This document shows, one piece after another, positions 15,828-24,928 of a DNA stretch of 64,000 nucleotides; positions within the stretch are counted from its first letter, which is position 1; each line of letters begins with the position of its first letter. A program made the translations under genes and the position numbers. Origin of the DNA: G965205725 sp965205725 (GTDB lineage Bacteria > Pseudomonadota > Gammaproteobacteria > Pseudomonadales > Halieaceae). The notes beneath the pieces were generated by a model that saw only the letters and a program-made list of their open reading frames with translations, had not been told where the DNA came from and searched no databases. Location: positions 1,674,001 through 1,738,000 of the forward strand of contig OZ242189.1 of NCBI GenBank assembly GCA_965205725.1, in the 5' to 3' direction.

Positions 15828-16985
15828 GTGTCCTGTCCGGTTAATTAATTGAATTATTTTCAGTAAAAATTGTCGTATGTTTATCTCACTAATGAGGATC
15901 ATACGATGGCGCGACCAGGTGCTGAGATTGTACTGAATGAAGAGGAAGAAGCCGAGCTCAAACGATGGCGTCGCCGGCGCAACACAACCGCTGGATTGCA
16001 TTTTCGAGCAGGTATCGTACTGGATTGTGCCGCGGGATATTCGGGTGAAGAAATCGCCGAACGACACCATACGTCCAAGCAAACAATATCCAAGTGGCGC
16101 GGTCGATTTGCGCGAGATCGACTCGCAGGTTTATCGGATGCCCCGCGCAGTGGTCAACCCCGAAAGCACGACGATGAACAGGTTCAGGCTGTGCTGGAAG
16201 CGACACTAAACAGTAAACCCAAGAAGGCGACGCATTGGAGCGTTCGCAGTTTGTCCAAAGATCTTGGGGTGCCACGCGATTTTGTTCACCGAATCTGGCG
16301 GGCATTCGGCCTCAAACCCCATCTATCGCACAGCTTCAAGCTATCTACTGACCCCCACTTTATTGAAAAAGTGAGGGACATTGTTGGGCTGTACCTCGAT
16401 CCACCCGATAAAGCCCTGGTTTTATGTGTAGACGAGAAAAGCCAAATACAGGCGCTGGATCGCACACAACCTTCTTTGCCTATGAATTACGGCTCGCCAG
16501 AAAGCCATACCCACGACTATCGGCGGTACGGCACCACTACGCTATTTGCGGCCTTGGATATTGCCACGGGCAAAGTGATTGGTAAGCTCAAACGTCGCCA
16601 CAGAAGCATCGAATTTATTAGTTTTTTGCGACACATTGATTGCCAGGTACCGGCCAACCTGGATGTCCATCTAATCCTGGATAACTACGGCACCCATAAG
16701 ACTGCGAAGGTAAAGAATTGGCTATTACGTCACCCGAGATTTCATTGCCATTTCACGCCAACGTACAGCTCGTGGATGAATCTGGTGGAGCGTTTTTTTG
16801 CGACACTCACAGAGCATCAGTTACGACGGGGGACGCACCGTTCGGTGCCTGCTCTTGAAAAAGCGATACGTGAATATCTCGATCTTCATAATGAAGAACC
16901 GAAGCCATTTCGATGGACAAAATCAGCTGATGAGATTATTGAATCAGTGAATAGCGTACTTAAACGAATTAATCGGACAGGACAC
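15828..16985 (+). mobile_element. IS630-family insertion sequence, complete (1158 bp)
   Basis: The left end reads GTGTCCTGTCCGGTTAATT from 15828, and the complement of the right end, finishing at 16985, matches it in 18 of 19 bases. TA dinucleotides at 15826-15827 and 16986-16987 are the target duplication typical of the family. It lies about 50 bases upstream of the disrupted AraC gene, so it may affect the AraC promoter. Confidence 0.92.
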
Positions 16986-16988
16986 TAG
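15906..16988 (+). CDS. IS630-family transposase
   Basis: This 360-residue transposase has an N-terminal helix-turn-helix region (EIAERHHTSKQTISKWRGRF) and a DDE catalytic core: Asp in VLCVDEKSQIQALD, Asp in VHLILDNYGTHK and Glu in SSWMNLVERFF. The start at 15906 has GAGG eight bases upstream. The stop codon TAG (16986-16988) lies outside the element, formed by the duplicated TA plus the next chromosomal base. It is a single intact frame, so it is probably functional. It shares the VDEKSxIQALDRxQPxLPM block with the IS630 copy at 32483, but the two elements have different terminal repeats. Confidence 0.93.
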   Translation: MARPGAEIVLNEEEEAELKRWRRRRNTTAGLHFRAGIVLDCAAGYSGEEIAERHHTSKQTISKWRGRFARDRLAGLSDAPRSGQPRKHDDEQVQAVLEATLNSKPKKATHWSVRSLSKDLGVPRDFVHRIWRAFGLKPHLSHSFKLSTDPHFIEKVRDIVGLYLDPPDKALVLCVDEKSQIQALDRTQPSLPMNYGSPESHTHDYRRYGTTTLFAALDIATGKVIGKLKRRHRSIEFISFLRHIDCQVPANLDVHLILDNYGTHKTAKVKNWLLRHPRFHCHFTPTYSSWMNLVERFFATLTEHQLRRGTHRSVPALEKAIREYLDLHNEEPKPFRWTKSADEIIESVNSVLKRINRTGH

Positions 16989-17145
16989 TAACTTGCCATA
17001 AAAGTATAATGAACGTTTTGATTTTATGTCAGTAAACCAGGGCTGGCAAACAGGCTTTAAATCGCTGTCACTTGACCGGGATACGTACAGGCTTACTTCG
17101 CAGAAGTACTGAAAGTACCGCTGATTAAGGAATTTGAGTGTTTAG

Positions 17146-17178
17146 AGAAAGAGCCCCTCCGCGAATTTTGGAGAGGCT
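17146..17178 (-). terminator. Terminator-like hairpin after the SnoaL-like gene
   Basis: On the - strand AGCCTCTCC pairs with GGAGGGGCT (one G-T pair) around a nine-base loop and is followed by CTTTCTC. It lies just beyond the stop of the SnoaL-like gene and fits an intrinsic terminator with a short pyrimidine tail. Confidence 0.55.
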
Positions 17179-17201
17179 ATTATTCACCGCCAGTATAGGG
17201 G

Positions 17202-17642
17202 TTAAGCGGCTGTTTTTACGTCTTTTAGTGACTCGACGCCAAGCTGATTCAGCACCCCCAGGTCATCGATCATCACCCAGTTTTCAGCCAGTTTTCCGTC
17301 TTTGATTAGCCAAAAGTCTGAATAGAGCATACGTACAGGGCGACCTGTGGCGGGAATGCCCATAAACTCACCCTTGTGAGTGCCTGTAAGGTAACCGGTT
17401 GCCGCGACCCAGCTTTCATTGGCAACCTGGATGTCGTCTTTCACATGGTAATCTGGGAAAGCTGTCCAAAAGGGCAGCAATACTTTGTACTTAAAGTTAT
17501 CGCGACCATGAATATCACCAAACCCAGGAGAACCATGCCAAATCATGTCCTCATGCCAAAACTCATCCTGTAATTCCGGGTCCATGGCATTGAGCCCCTC
17601 GTACATTCTCAATACCAAATCAATATTTTGTTCTGCAGACAT
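17202..17642 (-). CDS. SnoaL-like (NTF2-fold) protein, single domain
   Basis: This 146-residue protein has the SnoaL/ester-cyclase pattern: an N-terminal helix (NIDLVLRMYEGLNAM), FWHEDMIWHGSPGFGDIHGRDNF, FPDYHVKDDIQVANESWVAATGYLTGTHKGEFMGIPATGRPVRMLYSDFWLIKDGKLAENWVMIDDL. Relatives are small cyclases, isomerases or lyases working in a closed cone-shaped pocket; the reaction here is unknown. The ATG at 17642 was preferred because AGAGG precedes it and homology starts there. It lies downstream of the intact AraC gene on the same strand. Three further genes in the window (23879, 24929, 36928) encode related double-domain proteins, so the family is clearly part of the local pathway. Confidence 0.82.
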   Translation of the reverse strand: MSAEQNIDLVLRMYEGLNAMDPELQDEFWHEDMIWHGSPGFGDIHGRDNFKYKVLLPFWTAFPDYHVKDDIQVANESWVAATGYLTGTHKGEFMGIPATGRPVRMLYSDFWLIKDGKLAENWVMIDDLGVLNQLGVESLKDVKTAA

Positions 17643-17663
17643 CTCAATTGTTCCTCTTTTCAT

Positions 17664-17937
17664 TAAATCGTTGCGTTAGCCGTGGTGGATCAAACTCACA
17701 CCACATTTCAGCGAAATGTAAAAAAGCCTTTTCAGGCTCCAAATGCCTAATTTACGGTCTCTTAAACTGGCTGACTGGAAACATACGCTCTAGATTTCGG
17801 GGTGACAACTGGCCGTCTTGATTTATGTAAAAAGTGGGCGCTGACAAGTATAAATAGTACGTTTGAGCCATCTTAACCGGGATGATTTTGGCGAGTTGTG
17901 TAGTGTGCCAAATGGCTTGAAAAAACTGGGATTTTGG
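17664..17937. other. Intergenic stretch between SnoaL-like and AraC genes
   Basis: About 270 bases on the promoter side of the SnoaL-like gene hold no gene. A small imperfect inverted repeat (CATTTCAGCGAAATG, about 17704-17718) is visible. No promoter can be assigned with confidence. Confidence 0.4.
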
Positions 17938-18831
17938 TTACAGGCTACCTTCTTTTTTGGCAAAGCGGCGGACAATATCCTTGCGATAGAACGTGGGGCT
18001 TAGCCCTGTTGTGGTTTTAAACAGTTTGGTGAAATGGGGCTGATCATGAAACCCCAGGTTTCTCGCAATATCGGCAACTGAATCATCCGTATATGACAAG
18101 AGAGACATGGCCTTTTCCATGCGTCTCTTCAGAATATACTGGTGGGGTGGGTCCCCCATAATATCTCTAAACAGCGTACTGAATCTGTGACCAGATAATT
18201 TGCAGGTTTCCGCGAGGGCGTCAATGCTGACTTTTTGTTCAAGATTGTCTTCAATGCGTTCAAGAGCGGGTTGAAGCTTTTGCAGCAATAGCAGACGCTT
18301 CTCGCCCTGTGGCCGTATTTCCGACAGTTCCAGGATTTTTCCCAATAATTCAAAGGCAAATTGCCGTTCATGAACAATCACCGACATATCGAGTTTATCT
18401 GCGCCATCCATTGTTTCAACGTCATAGAGGCTGGAGCGGCGACCAATAACCTTTACCAGTGATTCAATCGAACATCTGAGACCCTCTGCCTGTAAAGACT
18501 TCACATGGTGCGGTACCCGGTAGAAGGATAGAACATCTATTCCGCCAAAAAGAGTGTACTGAATATTCACACCCCGAACGACACAGGCTGGGCCTTCAAA
18601 CCGATGGGTAACACCGGCTGGAATCAGTAATGCTTCACCATTGCCGGCTTCAAACAGTCTCGTATCAGTGCCGGATTTTACAAATAGCCGATAGCGTTCT
18701 TTTGGGGTGTAGACGATGACCAGGCAGGGGTCTACACGCCAGTCGCAAAACCAGGGTTCTGCATAATGGTGTTCACACCAGGTCAGGTTGTAGTCTAATG
18801 AGTTGGCGACAATACTCTGTAGCTCTGACAT
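17938..18831 (-). CDS. AraC-family transcriptional regulator (intact)
   Basis: This 297-residue regulator has a cupin-like N-terminal sensing domain (about 1-130: PWFCDWRVDPCLVIVYTPKERY and GEALLIPAGVTHRFEGP) and a C-terminal pair of helix-turn-helix motifs (VSIDALAETCKLSGHRFSTLFRDIMG, and VADIARNLGFHDQPHFTKLFKTTTGLSPTFYRK). It is the close paralogue of the IS-disrupted gene at 13259-15776. It lies in the same orientation as the symporter and second receptor genes and may activate them and the SnoaL-like genes. Repeated ACTTGC sites in the 23.2-23.9 kb region are candidate targets (inference). Confidence 0.9.
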   Translation of the reverse strand: MSELQSIVANSLDYNLTWCEHHYAEPWFCDWRVDPCLVIVYTPKERYRLFVKSGTDTRLFEAGNGEALLIPAGVTHRFEGPACVVRGVNIQYTLFGGIDVLSFYRVPHHVKSLQAEGLRCSIESLVKVIGRRSSLYDVETMDGADKLDMSVIVHERQFAFELLGKILELSEIRPQGEKRLLLLQKLQPALERIEDNLEQKVSIDALAETCKLSGHRFSTLFRDIMGDPPHQYILKRRMEKAMSLLSYTDDSVADIARNLGFHDQPHFTKLFKTTTGLSPTFYRKDIVRRFAKKEGSL

Positions 18832-18911
18832 AAGTTTTCATCATAGCCGGACACAGATCCACATGTAAACGCGCTGGCTGTGAACAGCGAAATTGCAAAA
18901 TACCTTTGCGT

Positions 18912-20516
18912 TTAAATGGCCGTCTCGATCAACCAGAGTGCAGCGACACAGAACACAAAGTAGACAAGCAGCATATAGGTTGCTTTTTCTATTTTGCCAG
19001 GAACCAGATACCAGCCTTGCTGCATTTCTGCACGGTTTTCATTTTTGTACAGGCGTTGTTGACCATAAACGGTGTAGAGGTGGTATTCCGATTTAAAACC
19101 ATCGAGCAGAATACTGGCAATCCAGCCGACAGAGATGCTGACAGCACCACCTAGAACACAATACCAGGGCCAGGCAATATCGGTATAGGTCCCCACGTAC
19201 CAAAGGCTTAAAAAGCCGACGACAACACCAATCAGTAGACCTTTTTCGGTTGTATGCCTGGAGAAAAGGCCCAGGCCATAGCAGCTCAATTTTGAGCCGA
19301 CCAGAAATGATCCGATTTTGCTGAGTACTTCAAGTACAGAGCCATCGCTTTTTGTAAAGGCAATCGCCGGAATGACAATAATTACCGCCCATACGACAGT
19401 CATGACACGGGAGACCTTCAGATAGTGCTCAGGTGAACCCTGCTTGTTAAACTTCTGATAAAAATCGACTGTGGTAACTGTGGCCATGGAGTTTAAACTT
19501 GAGTCAAGGCTCGACATAGCTGCAGCGACAATCGCAGCTGTCACAATGCCCATTAATCCTGGAACGCCCATTTTTGAAATAAATTCGAGAACGATCAAAT
19601 TTTCGTTATCAAATACGCGGCCTTCGTAGTAGCTGTAAAACAGTATTCCAGCCAGAAAGAACAGGACAAAGATTAAAAAGGCACAATAGCCCATAGTAAT
19701 ATAGGCTTTCTTGGCATCGCCCAGGGTTTTCGCAGTCAGGGTGCGCTGAACCATCATCTGGTTAACGCCATACACGGTAATGTGGTAAACCGACATAGCC
19801 ACAATACCTGTCCAAACAGTGGCAACCAGGCTGGGGTCAGTCGACAGGTTAAAAGGATTTGTTTTGCCGGCGGCCTTCAAATCGGTCAGAGTCCCTAGAA
19901 AGCCATTTGGCAGCTCAATCAGCAGGCCCGCTAAAATAATCATGACCCCGATAAACAAAACTGTCGATTGGATAACATCCGTCCAAATCACAGCAGAAAT
20001 GCCGCCGAGCACGGTATAGCTTAGAGCGATAACGGCGACAACAAGAATGGCGTGTACTACATCCATACCAGTAATAAACTGCAGTACCAGGGCAACGGTA
20101 TAGAGCATGATGCCGGAATACATGAGGGCTCCAAACAGGAATATCACCGCCATGGTACTGCGCGTTGCGACCCCAAATCGCTTTTCCAGATATTCGTAAA
20201 TAGACGCGATGCCACTGTTGTAAAAGAACGGCAGCAGGAAACAAATAACAAAGAAAATGGCAATGGGGTAATTGATGTGGATAAAAATAACGGAAAATCC
20301 GTCGTTGTAGGCCCAGGCTGGCCCACCTAAAAAAGTCATGGCGCCAAAGTAGGTGGCAACAACCGAGATACCAATGGCCCACCAGGGTATGGATCTGTCG
20401 CCCAGATAGTAATTTTCCGCAGTCTTTATGCGTTTGCTAAGGAACATACCCAGCAGCATTGTGCCAAGCACATAAATCCCGACAATAGACCAGTTGAGAA
20501 CCCCAAATTCAGACAT
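18912..20516 (-). CDS. Sodium:solute symporter (SSS family)
   Basis: This inner-membrane protein of about 534 residues has 13-14 expected membrane segments and the SSS signatures TAENYYLGDRSIPWWAIGISVVATYFGAMTFLGGPAWAY, LSYTVLGGISAVIWTDVIQ and AAIVAAAMSSLDSSLNSMATV. It imports a solute, often a sugar, polyol or organic acid, with sodium. The ATG at 20516 has GGAG seven bases upstream, which rules out a TTG two codons earlier. It follows a TonB receptor gene on the same strand with a hairpin between, which suggests that receptor and symporter serve one compound across the two membranes. Confidence 0.92.
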   Translation of the reverse strand: MSEFGVLNWSIVGIYVLGTMLLGMFLSKRIKTAENYYLGDRSIPWWAIGISVVATYFGAMTFLGGPAWAYNDGFSVIFIHINYPIAIFFVICFLLPFFYNSGIASIYEYLEKRFGVATRSTMAVIFLFGALMYSGIMLYTVALVLQFITGMDVVHAILVVAVIALSYTVLGGISAVIWTDVIQSTVLFIGVMIILAGLLIELPNGFLGTLTDLKAAGKTNPFNLSTDPSLVATVWTGIVAMSVYHITVYGVNQMMVQRTLTAKTLGDAKKAYITMGYCAFLIFVLFFLAGILFYSYYEGRVFDNENLIVLEFISKMGVPGLMGIVTAAIVAAAMSSLDSSLNSMATVTTVDFYQKFNKQGSPEHYLKVSRVMTVVWAVIIVIPAIAFTKSDGSVLEVLSKIGSFLVGSKLSCYGLGLFSRHTTEKGLLIGVVVGFLSLWYVGTYTDIAWPWYCVLGGAVSISVGWIASILLDGFKSEYHLYTVYGQQRLYKNENRAEMQQGWYLVPGKIEKATYMLLVYFVFCVAALWLIETAI

Positions 20517-20646
20517 GTGCAACTCCAGATTTTTTATTGTGTTTTAGTCGACGGCCTTATTATGTTGAAAGAGAGTCATGCTAAAGGAGCGCCATGTTGA
20601 AGGAGCACTGATCAGTTTAACAGGCTAAGACTATCGAACATGCATT

Positions 20647-20676
20647 AGCCCGGATATGTCACGACATATCCGGGCT
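20647..20676 (-). terminator. Strong hairpin between second receptor and symporter genes
   Basis: A perfect 14-base inverted repeat, AGCCCGGATATGTC / GACATATCCGGGCT, is separated by two bases. No T-run follows on either strand, so it may act as a processing or attenuation hairpin downstream of the receptor rather than a full terminator. Confidence 0.55.
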
Positions 20677-20726
20677 GGCTCCAAAACCAGCAATGAGGCA
20701 TTGCTGATGTTGAAAACTGTTTCTGA

Positions 20727-23156
20727 TTAGAAACGATAGCCCATTCGCAAGCCATAGGTACGCGGTGCAGCAAAGTCTGTCACCGCTAGGCTACCACCAT
20801 AAACGGTAGCATCTATCAAGACAGCTTCATCTTCAAGGTTGCGCACAAACGCCTGTAGATTCCAGTCGCCATCCAACGATGTCCAACCCAGAGTAAGATC
20901 GGTTTTGGTGTAACTGTCCTGGGCGGTAAAGGTATAGGGGCGGTCAAAGGCGCGGTAATCATCTGAGTAGTAAAGAGTAATGCCCGGTGTCAGAGTGCCT
21001 AAATCGCCGAGATCAAAGTCATAGCTGCCCAGTAGTGTCAACGTAAGCTCTGGCGAGTTTCGCACCTGTGCGCCATCACGTCTGATCAGACCGGCAATGC
21101 CATCAATCGTTTGGCCACCCTCTGCAAACTGATAACCGGTAACAAATTCATCGTATTCAGCTTGCGAAAATGCAGCACGCAACCCCAGGCTCAGGCGCTC
21201 GACCGGTACCCAGTCTATCTCAACTTCAAGCCCAAGTGCATTGGATGAACCGGCATTGTCAGACTGCGCCAGTACTGTATTACCCGCCTGTACAAACGTA
21301 GTGGCGAGCAGATCGTCATAGGCATTGTAATAAATGGCGGCATTAAATCGCATTCTGTTGTCGAGAAGGATGCTTTTCAAACCAATTTCATAGGCATCGA
21401 CCAGTCTCTCATCGTAGGTGTCGGAGCCGGTAAACGCCCCCCGGGAATTACCTGAAAGAAAACCTGTCGAGGCGGTTAAATAAGCCATCACATCATCTTT
21501 AACATCCCATTCAATACCCGCTTTCCAGGTGACTTTACTCCAGGTTGCGTTGGCATCCTGCGTTGCCAGTGGTGTCGTAAATTGAATAACCGAGTTGTCA
21601 CCCGCGAAGGCGCCATTGACGCCATTGACAATATCCTGAGGGCCAAAGACACTCCAATCGCGTTCATCGTCGGTATAGCGTACGCCCGCAATCAGTCGGG
21701 TGTTGTCCGTTATGGCATAGGTGCCCTGCGCATAAATGGCCTGAGAGGTAGTGTCGATACGTATATCCTCCATCCAGGGTGCCCAGGTGTAGGTCGGAGC
21801 AACATTGGGGTCAGGCGCATTGTCCACAACATTGCCACTAAAGAGTCCGTTGACGTCCATCCATAAAAACGCGTTGGTGAGGTCCTCTTGCATAAAATAC
21901 AAACCAGCGACCCATTCCAGGGGTCCATCATTTTTGGAGCTAAACTGAATTTCCTGACTGCTGGTTTCTGACGTGATTTGATTGCCGCCAATGACTGAAG
22001 AGAAAGCCGAAAAATCAAAGTCGTCCATTCTCAGTTCTTCATAATCCATATAGCCCAGAGTGACCTTCACATCAGTAAAATCCCAACCGCTATACTTAAG
22101 CTCACCGGCTATGGTGGTTTCTTCAATATCTCGAAAGGGTGGGAAATCACTTGAAATCTTATAGATGTCGCTAAGAGCCGATTCCGCTGTTGCGTCTAAA
22201 CCTGCGCCAAAGCGACCACAACCACCGCAATTGGTTCTTTGCCCGATAAATCCGTTCAAAGTACCCGACAGACCATTGGTCAAGCCGGAAGTTGAATTTA
22301 CCGGTACGCCCAATGCCTTATAGCCAAAGCTGCCGTTGCCGTTGGAGTTGTCTTCCCAGCGTTCGAGACGCAATAACAGGCTGGTGTCATCGTTTGGCTC
22401 AAATGCAAACTGGCCACGCAGATACCAGTTGTCCGCATCTTTCAGGCCACCGTCGTCGCCGATGGTGATGTTCTCGACATAGGGGTCACGAGTTTCCCGA
22501 ACAGCGGTGAGACGAAAAGCCGCTCTTTCCCCAAGTGGTACATTGGCAAAGCCTTCGGTTCGTAGATGACTGTAGTCACCAACAGTTAGAGACACACCAT
22601 AGTCGTACTCTTCAAAGGAAGGCTTGTTGCTGATGACATTAATGGCACCACCATATGAATTTCGCCCAAACAGAGTGCCTTGAGGACCACGCAGAACCTC
22701 GACACGCTCAATATCAACGAAGCCAGATAATGCCTGACCATGTCTGGGCCGATAAAGCCCATCCGTATAAAACGCAACGGATACATCATTGGCTTCTACC
22801 TGTGCCGTGACTGCGCCGCGCATTGAAAAGCCGACATCATTACCTGCCTGTTGAAAGACCAACCCTGGCACTAGTACATCGAGCCGACTGACATCTGCAA
22901 TGCCATTTTGAATAAGCATGTCGCCTCCTACAGCCGTCACAGAGACAGAGACATCTTGTAGGCTCTGTTCACGCCTCTGCGCGGTGACAACAATTTCTTC
23001 AAGTGTTGCTTGAGCCGCATTGGCTCCCGGATCCTGCGCTATGGCACTGCTGCCTGCCAACAGGCCGACCAACACCATTAGAAAGCCGATTTTTTTCTTT
23101 GCTGAGGTTGAGCTCAGCAAGATAATTTGCTTGATTAAAGATTTCTTTAAGACCAT
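20727..23156 (-). CDS. TonB-dependent outer-membrane receptor (no STN domain)
   Basis: This 809-residue receptor has a Lys-rich signal peptide ending at about SSAIAQ. A TonB-box/plug region follows (LEEIVVTAQRREQSLQDVSVSVTAV, with VEVLRGPQGTLFGRNSYGGAINVISNKP). The 22-strand barrel ends with the typical aromatic terminus (GLRMGYRF). It takes up a ligand too large or scarce for porins. Without an STN domain it cannot signal through FecR, so control is more likely by a cytoplasmic regulator such as the nearby AraC protein. A CGGCG loop segment (TNCGGCGRFG) with three Cys residues in the barrel is unusual. It heads the - strand set with the symporter downstream, and is divergent from the SnoaL-like genes. 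Confidence 0.92.
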   Translation of the reverse strand: MVLKKSLIKQIILLSSTSAKKKIGFLMVLVGLLAGSSAIAQDPGANAAQATLEEIVVTAQRREQSLQDVSVSVTAVGGDMLIQNGIADVSRLDVLVPGLVFQQAGNDVGFSMRGAVTAQVEANDVSVAFYTDGLYRPRHGQALSGFVDIERVEVLRGPQGTLFGRNSYGGAINVISNKPSFEEYDYGVSLTVGDYSHLRTEGFANVPLGERAAFRLTAVRETRDPYVENITIGDDGGLKDADNWYLRGQFAFEPNDDTSLLLRLERWEDNSNGNGSFGYKALGVPVNSTSGLTNGLSGTLNGFIGQRTNCGGCGRFGAGLDATAESALSDIYKISSDFPPFRDIEETTIAGELKYSGWDFTDVKVTLGYMDYEELRMDDFDFSAFSSVIGGNQITSETSSQEIQFSSKNDGPLEWVAGLYFMQEDLTNAFLWMDVNGLFSGNVVDNAPDPNVAPTYTWAPWMEDIRIDTTSQAIYAQGTYAITDNTRLIAGVRYTDDERDWSVFGPQDIVNGVNGAFAGDNSVIQFTTPLATQDANATWSKVTWKAGIEWDVKDDVMAYLTASTGFLSGNSRGAFTGSDTYDERLVDAYEIGLKSILLDNRMRFNAAIYYNAYDDLLATTFVQAGNTVLAQSDNAGSSNALGLEVEIDWVPVERLSLGLRAAFSQAEYDEFVTGYQFAEGGQTIDGIAGLIRRDGAQVRNSPELTLTLLGSYDFDLGDLGTLTPGITLYYSDDYRAFDRPYTFTAQDSYTKTDLTLGWTSLDGDWNLQAFVRNLEDEAVLIDATVYGGSLAVTDFAAPRTYGLRMGYRF

Positions 23157-23878
23157 CTTTTAAATCCTCATTTTATCAATCTATTCTTTGTTATCGATTG
23201 GCAAGATAGGTAAAATTTTCTTCCCCTGCCTGCCCCCCTATGCCGTATTAACCTGGTCTGCAAGTCATACTGATTTTCAATCTACGCCCGCAGAAAATAG
23301 GTTTCAATATGAGGGATTAATTTGTGTATAAAACTGTTGCAAGTAGGTATAAAGCCGCCAACTTGCAGGTGTATTTTTACCTGAGTAAGGCGCATGTTAC
23401 TTGACGGGGAAGGGCCGGCTAGCTTAACAGAACCCCTGTTTTTCTATTGCCCATGTCGCGTAAAAAACGCCAGTGTTTCAGTGTGATAGAGGGTTGAATT
23501 AGGGTCAGAGTGTCCGGCTCAGAGAGTGGATAGGGCGCTAAATTGTACCTACTTGCGCCAGTTTTTTACATATGTCGGCTTTTGCAATTGAAGCTAAAAA
23601 TAAATCGAATTATATATTGTCTGCCGGAAGCAGAAAGAGGTTGTTTCAACACCCTGAAATCTGATTCGGTGGGCAAAAAAATTGCAGTGTTTAACCATTG
23701 CAGAATTATTTTTACCCTGTGTATTCCTGGCGGATATCGGTGCTGATTGAGCAGGATTAATACCGACCTCGAATTCTGCCATTGGATATAGTACAGCAGC
23801 CCGTTGCTCTAAGTGGTCAGGCTATGTTCGGTCCAGTCTAATTCACAGGGTCATTCAACCGAAATGAAGAGGAAAAGA
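23157..23878. promoter_or_regulatory. Divergent regulatory region with repeated ACTTGC sites
   Basis: No gene is seen in about 720 bases between the receptor gene (-) and the SnoaL-like gene (+). A 19-base sequence at 23331-23349 (AAACTGTTGCAAGTAGGTA) recurs in inverted orientation at 23546-23564 with two differences. A third related ACTTGCAGGTG begins at about 23360. The half-site ACTTGC(A/G)NNNG therefore occurs three times and could be the target of an AraC-type regulator. Promoter elements cannot be placed reliably. Confidence 0.4.
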
Positions 23879-24886
23879 ATGTCAGACTTTCAAAATAATA
23901 AATCGCTTGTACTCGATTTCTATAAAGAACTGGATGCAGCATCCGGAGACGAGATTAATCAGGTGGTCAACCGTTATACAGCAGACGACTATCACTGGCG
24001 CGGAATGCACCCTTTTTATGAGCAGAACAGTGCGGATGCCGTTGCAGATGTCTTCTGGAAACCCTTTCGACATTCATTCACATCAATCCAGCGTCGTATG
24101 GATGTGTTTATGTCAGGCAAGAACGATGTTGACAACTTTGCAACTGAATGGGTCTGTTGCATGGGGCATTTGATGGGCCTTTTTGATCACAACTGGCTCG
24201 GTATTCCATCCACTGGAAAAATGGGCTTTTTACGTTATGTCGAATTTCACCGGGTCAGTGAAGGCAAGATACAGGAAACAGCCCTGTTTTGTGATGTGAT
24301 CAGTGTCATGCAGCAAGCGGGGCAGAGCCCACTGCCACTGCAAACGGGTGCGGCCATTATTACCCCGGGGCCGCGGACACATAACGGTTTGATGTTCGAG
24401 CAGCAGGCCCCGGAAGAGGGCACCAGGACACTGGCGTTGATCAACCAGATGATACATGAGCTGACAACGGCTGGACTCCACTCTGATGCAGATGAGCTGA
24501 CCAATACCTGGCACGATGACATGATCTGGTTTGGCCCCGCGGGTATTGGTGCCACCTACACACTTGATCGTTACGAAGAGCAGCATCAGGGGCCCTTTGG
24601 TGACGGCCTGGACGACATCGAATACCACGGACATATTTGTCGACTGGCAGAAGGTCATTTTGGCGGCTTTTTTGGTTGGGCAAATCTCACTATGAAGCCC
24701 GGCGGCGGCTTTATGGGGCTACCCGCGTCCGATAAGCGTGTCGAAATGCGGGTTGTCGATATCTACCGCAGAGACGGTGACAAGCTTGCCGAAAACTGGA
24801 TTTTTATCGATTTGCTTCATTTCCTGTCCATGCAGGGGCTGGACGTCCTTGGCAGGATGAAACGAATCAATCAGGGCTATGCCTGA
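23879..24886 (+). CDS. Double-domain SnoaL-like (NTF2-fold) protein
   Basis: This 335-residue protein carries two SnoaL-like domains. The first is at about 8-150 (VLDFYKELDAASGDEINQVV, LMGLFDHNWLGIPSTGKMGFLRYVEFHRV). The second is at about 190-325 (WHDDMIWFGPAGIG, GGGFMGLPASDKRVEMRVVDIYRRDGDKLAENWIFIDLLHFLSMQGLDVLGRM). The second closely resembles the C-terminal domain of the protein at 36928 and the single-domain protein at 17202. The fold supports cyclase, isomerase or lyase chemistry, but the reaction is unknown. The ATG at 23879 has GAGG six bases upstream. It forms an operon with the next SnoaL-like gene 42 bases downstream. Confidence 0.8.
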   Translation: MSDFQNNKSLVLDFYKELDAASGDEINQVVNRYTADDYHWRGMHPFYEQNSADAVADVFWKPFRHSFTSIQRRMDVFMSGKNDVDNFATEWVCCMGHLMGLFDHNWLGIPSTGKMGFLRYVEFHRVSEGKIQETALFCDVISVMQQAGQSPLPLQTGAAIITPGPRTHNGLMFEQQAPEEGTRTLALINQMIHELTTAGLHSDADELTNTWHDDMIWFGPAGIGATYTLDRYEEQHQGPFGDGLDDIEYHGHICRLAEGHFGGFFGWANLTMKPGGGFMGLPASDKRVEMRVVDIYRRDGDKLAENWIFIDLLHFLSMQGLDVLGRMKRINQGYA

Positions 24887-24928
24887 GGTCTTATAGACAG
24901 GGCGCGCAATCAAACAGGAGAACCGAAC

